DNA of 64,000 bases. Source: Phoronis australis (lineage: Eukaryota > Phoronida > Phoronidae). A program made the position numbers and the translations under genes. This document shows, piece by piece, positions 1 through 13,700 of the stretch; position 1 is the stretch's first letter, and each line of letters begins with the position of its first letter. The notes beneath the pieces are model-generated. The model did not search any database. It worked only from the letters and a program-made list of their open reading frames with translations, and was not told the DNA's origin. The stretch is from assembly GCA_002633005.1 (NCBI GenBank), contig NMRA01000337.1:340641-404640 (forward strand), read 5' to 3'.

Positions 1-664
1 TGAGGGCACCTTACATAACCGTCTGATGATGATTCGTGTTTCGCGCGCCGCTGATTTTGAGTTTCAACTACATTAATTTGCGCCTGGTGCCGAGGAAAAC
101 GGTCGTCACAGCGCCACCTCGAGCTATTGATTAAAGACTGTACGCAAAGTTCATGTCGATTAGACGAAAAATGCCATCTACATGTATATCACGAATATGA
201 TAGGCCAACAAAGCGCAGACAGAAATTGGTAAGTCAATAAAAGAACAGCCATCCAAGCAGTAAATCTCTTATATCTTGAGAACACTAATTAAGTCCTAGC
301 GCGACACAGGTCATTTCACAATCCCAGGAAAGGGCTGTAAACTACCTATACACATAACAAATTTCAGACGAAGTCATGAAGGCCGAAGATACAGCACAAA
401 AACTAAATGAAATACAAAATAGAGGGTAGTCATCGAAAAATCTCAAATAACTCGAGAATGGCAAATCTTGGAGAAAAACACATTGCACACTACAGCCTGT
501 GAAATGGTCTATCCCAAAATAATCGGAAAAAATTTCACCGTACACAGTGGACCACTTAGGCCTCTGCAATAATGAAACATGGCTGCCACAACATCATCTT
601 GCTTCTGATTGCAACCAAAAACAATAGGCTTCGAGCCATTGACAAGATACACTTTGTGTGTTAA

Positions 665-2045
665 TTCTTGTAGTTGATCGATGTCTATATTCCAAATTTT
701 CTGAAAATCTATTGAGGACCTTCGAAGATACAGAGGTAAACCTAAAAACTAAAATTGCCACTAGGGGGCACACTGGTGGTCAGATCCGTCCGAAAGCTGT
801 TGTCATTCCTAGTGAACATAAGTACACTTGCTAAATTAAGCAAAGATCTTGAAAACGGTTTAGGAGATACAGCTATGGCCGCAAAAAAAAACAAAACTGC
901 CACTAGGAGGCGCCACAGTAGACGAAATCATCGGAAAATCAACGTCAGCCGTCTTCTTTATAGTAAGAACATACATGCCAATTTTCACAATCATCCTTAG
1001 AGCGGTTTGGTTGATAGAGGGGTGGACGCTAAAAAACAGACTCGAAAACAGCAAAATAGCCACTAGGTGGCGCAAACTTTGTCGAATCCATCCGAAAACG
1101 GTAGTATAGCGTCATCTCACTAATAGATGCCTATATGCCAAATTTAATGAAAATACGTTGAGGACTTTTGAAGATATAGAGGTAAGCGTAAAAAACTAAA
1201 ATTTTCACTAGGGGGCACACCAGTGGTCCGATCTGTCCGACAGTTCGCTCATGCTGTCCCATCCATGAAAGAAACACATGTACCAAATTTCATGAATGCA
1301 TGTCACAGGGTTTTGGAGATATAGCAGCGGACGTCGGACAGACGGACGCCAGATGGACGGAGATGACGGCATAATGCGTCCACATATAAATATTTGGGCG
1401 CATAAAAATCTGTCTAGGAACTCCAGAGAAACAAAGGAAAACGGAAAAAATGAAACTGCCACTAGGGGGCACAGCGTTCGTCGGATCCATCTGAAACTCA
1501 TCGTAATCTGTTAACTTCATATTAATACACTACTAAATTTAATAAAGATTCTGCTGTGCGTTTATTAGACACAGCGCAAAACAAAACTGCCACCAGGGGG
1601 CACCGCAATAGTAAAATTCGTCATCATCATTCTCTTCACATTGAGAACATATACGTCAATTTTCAAAATCATCCTTAGAATGATTTGGTCGACAGAGGGG
1701 TGGGCGCCTCCAAAACAAAAATGACCACTAGATGGCGCAAAATACCTCAAATCGATCTGAAAATGAAAAGCTAGATGCCCATGTCAAATTCTATAAAAAT
1801 CCGTTGAGGACGCTTGAAGATACAAAGGTAAACGTAAATAATAAAATTGCCACTAGGGGTACACCAGTAGTCGGATCCGTCCGAAAATTTGCTCCTGCCG
1901 TTTAATCCATGAAAGGAACACATACAAGATTTCACGAACATGTGTCAAAGGATTTTGGAGATAGAGCAGTGGATATTGGAGGTACATGAGGGAATAATGC
2001 GTCCACATTGACGGTAAATATCTGGGTGCACAAAAATCAGATTTT
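665..2045 (+). repeat. unclassified repeat family, copy 1, with CTCF-like motifs
   Basis: Units such as AAAATTGCCACTAGGGGGCAC, CGAAGATACAGAGGTAAACG and TCCGTCCGAAA recur here and at 15540-17195, 36255-38485 and 40214-41350. Two terminal segments of the type GCGTCCACATATAAATAT-TTGGGCGCATAAAA occur (about 1370-1410 and 2000-2035), so this is probably two partial copies in tandem. Motif CCACTAGGGGGCAC or close variants start at 758, 900, 1060, 1205, 1459, 1590, 1725 and 1850. The short open frames here are not coding. The class of element is unknown. Confidence 0.8.
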
Positions 2046-2440
2046 ATGACAAAACAACAGACTTAGAGAAATTTCGTTTTACAAAGTAAAAAGTTAAATA
2101 ATCAATGATAGATTTAGTTTTAACTGTCCCACCAGCGGAAAACTAGAATGTGTTGCTCAGGAACAGGCAGTGGTTATAATCACTGACACACATCTGTAGG
2201 TGGCTATTTTAATACCAACTGGTAAGAAGCATTCATAGGTGTTGGTTAGGATGCAGTCTGAAATTATCAGGCAATGATTTCCAGCTTCTGTGATCCCCTA
2301 ACAATGTTTACCTTCCCATAAGCCCAACTCAACTCATTAATTTGTCATCAGCAGTAATCAGTCTGAAGCAAAACAAAATAATTCCTGTAATAATATTTTA
2401 TAGTAAACAGAGGTCCCAATAGAGATAAACAAATAATGCT

Positions 2441-2446
2441 TTTATT
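2441..2446 (-). promoter_or_regulatory. second candidate polyadenylation signal AATAAA
   Basis: Alternative to the site at 2884. It would give a 3' UTR of about 1.7 kb. No other evidence separates the two. Confidence 0.25.
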
Positions 2447-2883
2447 CATTTATCTTAATATAGCACAGACTCTGGGACGTTACTTTCCATCACATACTCA
2501 CATATTATAACCAGATAATAGAAACAAAGTCAAATGTATGTCAGTTCAGCTGACAGTTAGAAATGCCTAAGAAAATGGTGATTGTACATGAAATTAAAGA
2601 GTTGCACATACTTGTATATCACAGTCAACAACTAAGACATACTACTGATATAAAACCACATTGAGCAACAGTGTACAATTTACTTGAAAAGTACAAGTCA
2701 ATATCTGCAAGAATTTATAACAGAGAATTAGTATACATCATTTCCTGTTAATACAACAGTCAGAGCTATCTTATTTATAAAACATATAGTACAATATATC
2801 ACACCTGACCTGTGCTCTTTAATTAACATTAAAATAAGTTTGTATACCCTCAAACCACACATTATGTACTTGACACTAAATAT

Positions 2884-2889
2884 TTTATT
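2884..2889 (-). promoter_or_regulatory. candidate polyadenylation signal AATAAA
   Basis: AATAAA on the minus strand about 1.2 kb past the stop codon. It would give a plausible 3' UTR ending before the repeat-rich block below 2060. A second AATAAA lies at 2441-2446 and an ATTAAA near 2823. AT-rich sequence makes chance matches likely. Confidence 0.3.
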
Positions 2890-4122
2890 TGCCATCTGAC
2901 AAAAAATTAACGCAAAAACAACTTAACAAAAATTAGTTTTCTGACCACAAAAAGTGAGAGATAAATAAGCACTTTATCTAGCTACATATTTGAGGAACAG
3001 TCAGCTGAGGGTAAACAAATCTACTTTTAGACTGACCTGATGGTGTTCCTCATTGATCTAATTTCATCCAATCACAATGACACCAGTACAACCCAGCACG
3101 CATGAGATATGAAATAAAACATCATAATCATAATCATAATCATAATCACCATCACTTTTTTAGAGAAAAGATCCATTATTGGCCAAAGAATCCCATATGT
3201 AATGTTACGAAAATACATCAGGACAACAGAACATAATCCACACAAGTGACTTGATGGCATTATTGTTCACAATGAGTATGACCATTTACAATGAAATGTC
3301 AGTACATAGAGCATGTTGATGATATGAAGATGGGTGTAGAGCACAAGTTGATTAAAGCTCAAAATTAGAAGATTCTGGATCCAATCACAGCTTTTTAGTT
3401 TTACTCTCATTTTCAAAAGCCGATGACCACTGCACACATACACTGAAGTACATGCCAGCTGTATGGTTGCCAAATATACCCTCACCCAGCTACACCGAAG
3501 ATTTTTTCTGTTGTTTTGGTTAGATTACAAAACACTTGCAGCATTCTTAATATAAGCTCAAAAAGGAAACAAACAGCTGTGAGTGTATTCTGTAGACCCA
3601 AGACATTAGCCATAAGGTTACAAACAGAATTTTTCACTAATTGAGTGAAAACAGTGAATTCTATCCCATAATTCAATATTTCAACCTCATTGACCAATCA
3701 CCGTAGTGGTCACCACTTTGGTAGGTTTTGCAAGAAAGGTTTTGCAAAACACTTGCCTTTCACTCATATGATTTTGAGTGGTCTTGCTTCTCTTGCTAGA
3801 AACTTGGTCTACAGAGTGCACCCTACAATCCTATCTAAAGACCAGAGCCAGCTGATATGGCTCTTCAAAAACGGGACACGTGAAAATAGCATCTGCAATG
3901 ACAAAAATTATCACGTGAATGTGGGAGCAATGTCTCTTAGCAGATAGACAAAAACTGAAACATGCGCATCCCAGAGTAGAGAATTATGAGATATCCAGCC
4001 ACAACGCCACCTAGTGTCTGGAATTGTGTGTTTCATCTCCTTTGACACCTCGATTTACATAATCCATATGCAAATGTTTCTGTCTATACATGAAGAGGTC
4101 AGATGGACTGGTGCAGTATATG

Positions 4123-4787
4123 TTACACAGTATCATCAACAGAAGGTGATTCCGTATTTACTGGTTCACTCTGTGTAAAATCTGTTAAACACATATCAGC
4201 TGTGTTGTTGGATGCCTTCCCTCTGACACAATTTTCTGATTCAGGCTCATCACATAAAGTCCACCTCACAGGTTTAATGATACCCTGTTGGTCATCACCC
4301 TTGTCCACCCATGGCTCATTAGCACCTTTGTATTGACACTCAGGAGGTGAGGATTGATCAACATTAGTTCTACTTCTCTCCAACAGAGGTCGTGCCCTCT
4401 TACTGGGAAGGAACACATTTAAACTCTGAGGACGCTCAGAGCTAACTTTAGTCACTGGCATATGTTGAGAGTCCCGAGTCTCTTTGTTAGTGGACGACTT
4501 GCAAGTGTCTTGTTGTGATTGGTCATTTTGATCGTCGCCTTGCCCAGCTGCTAACCCCGTTATTGCTTCGATTTCTTGATCACACTGCTCATCGTCACTC
4601 CACTGATTGTCAGTATCATCCAGACACAATTGGTTGTATGCTGGTGGTCTGGTCTCCTTGGTGATATAGGCCATCACAGTCCTCTGGTTCATCAGTACAT
4701 AGTTATCCCCAGATGTCGGTGCCTGCACCCCTGTGAAGTCTGAAGGTCCACCACACAGTCCACTCTCCACTGTTACAGCTTTCACGA
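4123..4787 (-). CDS. Cav3: Cav3 terminal exon: C-terminal tail ending DDTV
   Basis: 665 bp including the TAA stop (4125..4123), entered in phase 1 at TTTCAG|TCGTGA. Encodes [20 protein letters not shown] and an acidic, Gln/Ser-rich tail ([40 protein letters not shown]). The last four residues, DDTV, fit a class I PDZ ligand (S/T-x-hydrophobic). The tail is short compared with vertebrate Cav3 and shows no recognisable domain. Confidence 0.85.
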
Positions 4788-7700
4788 CTGAAACAAATAC
4801 GAAAATGTTAAAAGCAACCAAAAATTGATAATAAGATTGGTAGCAATCATAGATTTTTCTTCTAGTCTTTTATGCAAGAATTCTGCATAATTAACTCGTA
4901 CTTTCCAATTTTTACTCTTTAGACTAGTAGGTTACTAAAGATTTCTGAAGGTAAATAATAGTCAATAATTACTCAATTTCATAGGAAAAAAATCTCTTAA
5001 CCCTAATATAACCTAACAGCCAAGAATCAAGAATGTTTACAATATAAGAGGCTAAAAATATGATAATTTTTGGTAGTTGACTAAATACTAAGAAATAACT
5101 TACACTGTTATTAGGTGTTAAAAAGAAATATAACAACACATTATTAGCAATGAAAATATCTGTTGTTTCAACAATGTTAAAACATACTTGAGAAAGTGAG
5201 TAAAGTGAAATTCCTAAGAGCAAAAACATGAAGACTGATGATAAAATCCTATAAATTTCTAGTGCACAAAGATATCCGTTATCTCAAAGAAAGAGAATAT
5301 ACGGTACCAGGTGGTATAGCCAGACCTTTCCAAAAGCCACACACTGCCTCGCGATTCAGGGCCAAAAACCAAAAAAGTAATGGAATTTACCTAGTATATG
5401 AATTGTGCAGTTATAGAAACATTACTGGTTTTATGGTCGTATGATGTAATAGATTTCTTGGAAGGTATTTTCTTTGATAAGAGCAATAAAACAACATGAT
5501 ACGTTTTTGTGATTTTATTACAAGTGGCCAATTCTCACTGTTGTCTACCACACTATCGCTAAAATCAAACCCAATGTTTTTACAATTTAACTACACAGGA
5601 AACACTCCAACTAGTCCACTAGATTTGGCTCAGCGATAGACCATTCAGCTGCTACAAGAGTAGTTTGTGTGTTCCATTCCCTACTACTGTTAATTTCTGT
5701 TAAAATGTTAGGACATTCCCTTTAAGTACAAAGATCAATACATAAGAGATCATCATAACTGTGATTAGGGCTCTGGTCTTTCACCTCTGAGGTTCATCAA
5801 TATTGTGATTAGAGCTCTGGTCTTTCACCTATAAGGTTCATTATAATTGTGATTTGGGCTCTAGTCTTTCACCTCTGAGGTTCATTATAACTGTGGTTAG
5901 GGCTCTGGCCTTTCACATAATGTTAAATCGTTGTGAGAGACCATCCAGAGTTGGTATATGGGGCAACTCTGGATGGTCCGGGCTCAACAGAAAACCACCG
6001 ATTTTTTTGGCCAATTACATTTTATTGTCCGTGAAACCAATTGTTTGATGAAAATAGGTGCCTGAAGAAATATGACTAGCATGTTTACATTTTCCCCCTT
6101 TTCAATGACATGTAAAAGTTTAAGGATTAAATTCATCGTAAAAATCTGAAAAACAAATTTTTTTTCACTAATATCGATGAAATTTTGGACAAGATCTTTC
6201 AAATTCAGTCCGGGCCAGCCCGGCAGAGTAAGAACCGTCTCAAAGAATACTACGCGGTAAACCGGTTTCACTGTCAACAAATAAAGATGTCAAAAATGAT
6301 TTACGATTAACATTTTAAAACTATTTCATGCTATAATATTGCAAATATGAGTACACCTGTTATAGTAAGTTTAGCAATAAAACTTCAAATTACTGTAACT
6401 ACAAGAACGTAACTCGCGCAACGTAGTGAGTAGTTAGTCTTTCCAGTACAGCAAGTGAGAATGGCCATGTAGTTTTCTTTCCACGCACAACTGAAATTTT
6501 AGCCATTTGGAAATGAAAGCTGGGAAAAAGTAAAGGAGGTACATAATTGCTCTCCATTTTATTGTTGAACATTGTGAACAAGGCTCGTTGCGCACACGGC
6601 ATTGAGACTTATGTCTCACAAAACAAGTTGGCAGTCGGATGGTTTATAAGAGCATAATTCTTTATTTCTCCTGTGAGTCTGCACCAATGTGATAAGTGAG
6701 AGTAGTTCTACTTGCGTGTCAGCTGTAGGTATCATTATCTCTTTTATGACCCACAAGGCGTGACTGGACAAAGCCTTTTCAAATTAGTTTAGATAAGCCA
6801 GTGGAGCTTGAGACCCCGGAGGTCCCTGTCACCTTCTCAAGACAATTCCACCTTATGACCTCTGAGGTTCATTTTAATTGTGATTAAGGCTCTAGTCGTT
6901 CACCTCAGAGGTCCCAGTTCAAATCCAGAGTTTGCCAGCAGACTATGGGAAATGTACTGTTTCTTGCCTGTTGGTGCTCCCAGTTTCAACTCAAGGACAC
7001 GAAAGATTGTGAAGGTCCGATGAATTATCCTTGAGGGCATATCTTAAGTGTACATGTTGGTGTGTATCTTATATCTAGAGTGCTATGAAAGCGTCCATAG
7101 ACCAGAAATACCATAACATATAAAACTTCCCTAAAGTATTAGGAAATAAAATGTGATGCAGGAAATGCATAAATGACAGCCCCAAGCCAGTGCAAAGGTT
7201 AGACAAAAGGTCATAGGCAGATCCATGAAGAAGGCACTCTCTCAAACAAACGTCTCACAATGATGCCATCACCTGTTTGCGATTTTTTGAGCACTGCCCT
7301 AAAAATCATGGATCTGCCTACGAATGTGTTAGTCAGGCACGCAGTTACCTATCAACTTGGGTTTAATTACAGTCGTCTTTCCTACAAATAACCATGCATC
7401 CTCAGTAAATATGTCAACATGCAGTGTTCACTATAGCTCAGAGTCAGGCTAGTGTCTTGCCTAATCATTATTCATGTTGTTATAACAACTCCGTGCAGAT
7501 CCACCATACAGGTTCACTACTGCCTTGTTGTATCTTCAGTATGTAATGTAATTGCTGAATTTCGACATTGTTGCAGGTACTGCATGGGTCAACAGATACT
7601 TCCTAGACACCATGCAATAGACTCCAAATTTGTGTGACACACATGCTTCCCAAAATATTTTCTTGCCACACAGGTTCAGTCTGCAGATTCTTCAAATGGC

Positions 7701-10700
7701 AGAATTATCATGCTGTGAGTATTAACAGTTAAACACAAATCTATTCAACTACATGGAATAAAAAATATTTATTAAAGCCAAGACCTTATGGGCACAGTCT
7801 TACTATTAAATAGGAAAGGCCCTTGTCTCAGCTTCAAGGCACATAAAGTCCACCCAAATGCCTACATTAACACTCATGCCTGAGGGCTTCCCCATAGAAG
7901 GGGTTTTATTGGTAGGAACTTGTCCCCAACTAGGCTGGGTGGACTCAAATTTTGTCACTAGTGTTTGTGTCAGTGTTGGCATTACACACTGAAAGTGGTA
8001 TTTACACATATTGGTAAAGCCTCCCACAGGCATAGCAATGGTCTAGACATGCATCAACATGGTCATACCCTGGTCTGGACGTCACGATAGGTGACATCCC
8101 CGTACCCCTTATGAGGTGAATCCTGAGGCCTCAATAAGTAAAATACAACACATTCCTTGATTGGGGTTACTACACAACAATTAAGCCATTTACCATCATT
8201 AGGCTCAGGACTGGGTGGTCGAATGTTGAAGGTAAAGTTGTGAGGTAATGACGTCTGCTTCACTACAACTCTTCTTGTACTCGCTTCACTGCAATTATCT
8301 CCCTTGATGTCAGTCTGTAAATATAAGGATGGGTAACACACTTCAAGTCATATGCAGTATAAATTGACAGCTTCACATTAGAATAATGACATTAGTGATG
8401 ACAAAAGTAGCACTATAAAGTTGTAATTATTGAACTCACACTCAACTTGAGGTGTTTTTGTCAAGCAAAGCTAAGATGACCGACAGATGCTTAGTACTCT
8501 GTCACCATTTATTTTAACCTCAAAATTTGTAATGATTGGCTCCAATTAGTAAGTGCAGAACACAACAATTCACTGGTACCCTCTAAATCTAACTATGGTG
8601 TAATTATCTATGTTCAATGTTAACTCACTAAATTAAACATCTCCCAATCAAATTAAACAGGGTTGCATATTGCTTAAAATGATAGAAAACTGGGTTCATT
8701 ATCCACCCATTGCACAAAGGCCAATTGCACCTTATACATTCTGGGAACTAAATCATACAGAAAGTGGAGTTAATGGTTTGATATCCTGCACTTAGACTCA
8801 CCCATACTCTGGTTGACAATATTGAACACTTCACTATTAGCTGCTTAAAGTTAACCTGTGCTCAAGTCTTAATAACTTGGACGGGTAGAAAGAATGACTT
8901 CAAGGACTTCAAACATTTGACAAACTTGTTCATGAGGCGAATATGGCAGATTTAAAAATCAACCCCATGGGCATGGGGGTAGTGGCATGTTTTTTTTATT
9001 TGAGCATATCTCCAACTTTGGCTGGAAAGATTTTTGTCGTGAAAGTTAGACACTGAGTATGGAACTCTCCTCTGGCTTTGTTTAGCTCATGTTATAAACC
9101 AACTTTGCCCGATTGTGCATTCTGTCCACATATTTTTGTTTTTGTGTTAGATGCATCCATCTTTATTGTAAATACACGCTCAGAGTTAGTTTTTGAAACA
9201 TCAAAATAGGCCCAGAAATAATAAAATTACAGCTTATGCTAGCTTTAAATCTGAAAACACTTTTGTCTAGCAAATTGTCCAAAACTACATGGCTCACAAA
9301 CAATAACATGAATCTGACACCAGTGTAATGAGTTGAGAATAATACGATAGTTTTACGAAACCTATCAGGTGATAATTCATGTTTCACACATATTTTTATT
9401 TTCAGTATTTCACCTGTTTACTCATACATACCTCCACTTTGCTCTCCTTTGTCTGCTCACAGTTATTTTGTGTTGCTGTAGCAGAGCTATCAGCCTCTTT
9501 TGCAGTTTCATTCTCGTCGTTACTCTTGTTAGACTCCTGTAGAGGGACAGAGCAGGGCAGTTTAGGCAAATGAAACACGTAGCATCACACGCTTGTTCTA
9601 CGGAGTGCGCATCTGCCTAAAGTGAGACTGATCAAGTGCTTACTAAAAGTGAGAGCTTACTATAGAGTGGCAACATGACGCTTGCTTCAGAAAACAAAGA
9701 CATGCCCCTCAAATCAACACAAAGCAAGCTTGTGCCATTAAATTAAAAATTTATTTCTCTACCAAATTGACGGCAATCACCTCCAACCATCTCGTGCATA
9801 TAGTGGTGTATTTCCTATGTATACCACTTATAACCATTGTCACTGCTCAAGGTAATCGCCATCTTGGATTTCTAAAAGAACTAACTACATGAAAGTGATC
9901 GCGAGTGCTCGCATTATTCAACAAGCTCCTGAACTTATAATTATCATTCTTGCAATAACGCTGTAGGTGCCAATAAACCTAAGTGCACAATGATGAAGTT
10001 CCTGATTGCCTTTTGATTGGAGGAAGTAAATAAAACTATAACTTCTGGATTCTGGGGCATTTTGGGTCGTGATATACTTCCCTAACAAACCGTTGATATT
10101 AAGATAATCAAGAATTCTAATACTTGTGCCATTATGTTCACAGGTCAAGTCAACCTATTTTGTCACTCCCTCTTCCTCATTCCTAGAAACAGATGCTGGT
10201 GAACACATTAACGTGGTTGGTGCTATTCAAATTCCAACTGATATAAATCTTTCTTTTGTGACCTGACATCAATCCCAAGTCACCACAAAGTCACTGATGA
10301 TCAAAGAACAACAGGAAGAAACAGCGTTTTCAGCATGATCATGTGCTGAACAACAGTGAAATGTTCTCTTGAACACTCAACATGCCTTAACAGCAGCTAT
10401 TGAATATAACCAAATAATTTAATAGGGGTGGCACTAATTGTAGTTGCTTTTGGTTGAGCAGAAAAGGTAAGGAGTCAGTTGCACTGCACTGTCGCATTTG
10501 GGGATTTCTTATTTCGAGATATTCCATTTAGCAACCTGGGAATTCTACGAAGTCATATTTAATGAGATGACGCTATTCTAAGCGACAAGCCCTGTTTGAA
10601 CACTTATGGTTAGCATGAAAAGAATACTACGTTGACACCCTCACCGGTAGAGACCCTCACTGGTAGAGACCCTCACTGGTAGAGACCCTCACTGGTAGAG

Positions 10701-13700
10701 ACCCTCACTGGTCGAGACCCTCACTGGTCGAGACCCTCACCGGTCGAGATTGAGCAACTCAATTGGTTTGTGTACCTCAAAATCTACCACACTGATCAAA
10801 GACACCGTGCTGTTGTAGTTAATTACATCGCCTCATGTTGCTGATGTTAGACCAATCAAAAACACACTGGATGTGACAAAAATATTTTTTAAATTTTCCT
10901 TTTGGAAGATTTTAAATAACACATTTGAAAAGTTCCTAAAAAGTATACGTGGTTGATGGGTTTTGAAAAGCGACTTTTACAACCTAAAACTTTTGTACAA
11001 TGTACAATGTTGCCACATTATGCTTCTCATTAATTCTGCTGGATGTGCAACATGCTTGGGCCAATCAACAAACCAGTAGGTAGCAGTTGGATTTTGAGGT
11101 AAGCCAAGTGTCATGGAACAATTCCTGGCATGAGGAAATGGATCTCAGTACATTACGTTTGTGAAGCAGAAGTAAATACTCACGTCCAAATGTTTCATGA
11201 GAACAGCCACGACGACATTGACGAGAACAAACTGAGCCATGAGCACAAAGACGACGAAGAAGACAGGAGCAATGAAAGAGCTGACACAACAGTTCTTGAT
11301 GCATTTTTCAGAATTATCACAGTCTTCTCGTAGAGTATCCTAGAGAGGGCAGCACAAGTACACAGAATTATGTCTGGATTGGTAGTGAAAGTCAGGGTCA
11401 TGTTGCAGCATGTGAAATGTGCATAAAAATAAAGGACCGGTAGTGGTTTTACAAGCTATAAATTTTTGAAAAGGATTTCATTTGCTAAACATAAGCATAT
11501 GTCTTAGTAATATGCATTATAATGAGCACTCTATATTTACTGCTAGAACAACAAAAACGAGCACTGAAATCAAATGTTTTTAATATACGCTTACTTGACA
11601 AAGGACAAAATCCTTCTGCGACCAAACAAATTCGAGATATTTCTCATTCCTGATTTAGTGGTCCATATCTAAGTAGCACATTTTCATTTAAAACTGAAAG
11701 TCTACTAATAAAGTTAAAACAACATTCTTCAAGATTTACTATGCCAATTTTTTGCGAAACACAAACAGGGGATGGAAACAATTCAAGTACCGCACCACTA
11801 AATTTCAGCTTTGATCCCCTCAACCACAGTCCCTCACCAGCAAATTCCAGAAACGTACAAATTCCACACCCACACCCCTAAACTACCCACAAAGGCTGGA
11901 AATACTCCACACTTGGTGTCCATATACCCACACCTGCATCCCGAGTGACGGTTCTGAAATTTAGAGGCATGGCCATAGAATCGTTGCCACCCGTGACAAA
12001 TAAAGACAAGAGCCATATTTAATGACACGCTGGATACTGATTGAGGTACAATTAGAAACAAACCTTCATAATGCCATTCCAGTTGTCACCAGTTGCCACT
12101 CTGAATAGCGTGAGGAAGGCCATACCAAAGTTCTCAAAATGTGCATGGACTCCCAGACCGATACAAGGATGATCCTCAGAGCACTCTGAAATGAGGTACG
12201 CATGTAGTTTGTATTGACTGTGTGTTGACTTGAAATGTCGTCTCACTCTAGTGAGACAGGAACACTTGCTTTGCAATGGTTGTTTGAGCTACATTTACAA
12301 GAGCTAAGCACCCCATGGTGTCACTTGCATGTGCCAAAGTTGATGATATGGTCAATATCTAGTAACCTAGGTAGTACCTTTAGAGTAAATAATTCAATTA
12401 ATTTTTACAAAATACGACAAATCTTTCAAGAACACTTATTTTTTGAAGGCTGATTCCTTCCCTGCAAATTACAAAATTACCAAATGTTACTTGATGACAT
12501 TTACACTGCAAAAATCAAGCTAAAAATGAACTAAAATTTTCTTTAACTTATTTGTTAATAATCCTGAAAAATTAAACTTTCACCAGTCCACCATAGTGTG
12601 TGCTGAATAGGTGATGTATTACCATATGTCTACAATACAGAAGAAATTTCACTGCAAGCAAAAATCGACAAACTACATGGTAACCACTGAATAATGAATG
12701 GTAACCGGCTTACCTAGTCGTCCGAACAACTCGACTCCAAGAGCGGCGAATATGAAGAAGAGGAGGAAGAAAAGTAATCCCAGGTTGCCCACTTGGGGAA
12801 GTGCCTGTACAACGGTGTCTAATAATGAACGGATTCCTTTGGCCATCTTGAGCAACTTGAGAACTGAAACAGATATCACTTACATGAGAGCAAATATAGA
12901 TACCATCACGAGTAAGGGAAAGTGGGGCAAATAAACCAGTCATTACAGTTAGCTGTAATTCCTCTATTATTTCACATGACATAATAATTCCGTACACTCC
13001 ACTTCATGACTTAACAGATTATTTGTCCTTCACTTTTTGAACACTGCTGTTTGACATAAGTCTCGTGTTTCTTGTACAAACACACAAAGAGTAACATGCA
13101 CAGTTAGTCACTTTCTAGAATTCTGTACCACAGCTTTTAACAATGAATTCCATACTAAGCTGTTAGACAACAATATGCACAATAGAATATCCAAGATGTC
13201 ATGAGGGGGTGCTGACCACTTCTTCCCTTTAGCTTCAAAAAGTGCATGATGTCACTGTTTTTGGGTCCTATCCAGAGAGGGTCCCCTGGTCCTTTCCCCT
13301 CAGCCTAAAATCTACTCATGAGTCAAACTCCATAAGAAGATCAAAGTTTTTCAAAATCACATAATTTGAAAACAATATAGTTCGGTCGGTCATCAGGCAG
13401 CACACGATAATTATACAAACAATGTACAAAACCTTACTAAGTTACCAACTTTTGCTCATTTAAATTGCTCAATGTCTTCCGTTAACTGCAGCACGGCTGA
13501 TAGTGATAAGACATATCGCAATTGAATTCATCTTTTTGAAACAATCTGTACATAAACTCTTGAAAATGTCCCATATGATCCACTACATACTCCAACTTGT
13601 CACATATGAAGTTGTATACAGCGTGTGTGTGGAAAAGGCTTTTTAGAATCAGAAGAGCTCTTGTTTTACAATGCCTACCTCGGGCTATGCGTAACACCCT

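Larger units (their letters stand above)
2061..4122 (-). other. 3' UTR / downstream flank of Cav3
   Basis: AT-rich sequence directly after the stop codon, with no long open frame on either strand. It contains a short ATAATC-type simple repeat at about 3121-3151 and the candidate poly(A) signals. The extent of the 3' UTR is inferred only. Confidence 0.45.
4788..8193 (-). other. Cav3 intron before the terminal exon
   Basis: Apart from the 44-bp array, the hairpin at 5939 and the SINE-like element at 6840, nothing recognisable was seen. Short open frames on both strands lack coding character. Confidence 0.7.
8315..11183 (-). other. Cav3 C-terminal-tail introns
   Basis: The two introns flanking the 9432-9536 exon. 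They hold a 16-bp minisatellite at 10631-10748 and otherwise unique AT-rich sequence. Confidence 0.65.

Noticed and set aside
1208-1520. Several short open frames on both strands around 1200-1520
   Set aside because: They lie inside the dispersed repeat family, and the same text occurs in other copies with stops.
10631-10748. CRISPR-like direct repeats
   Set aside because: The units are contiguous with no spacers, and the window is clearly animal DNA. The 59-, 53-, 37- and 24-bp arrays were rejected as CRISPR for the same reason.
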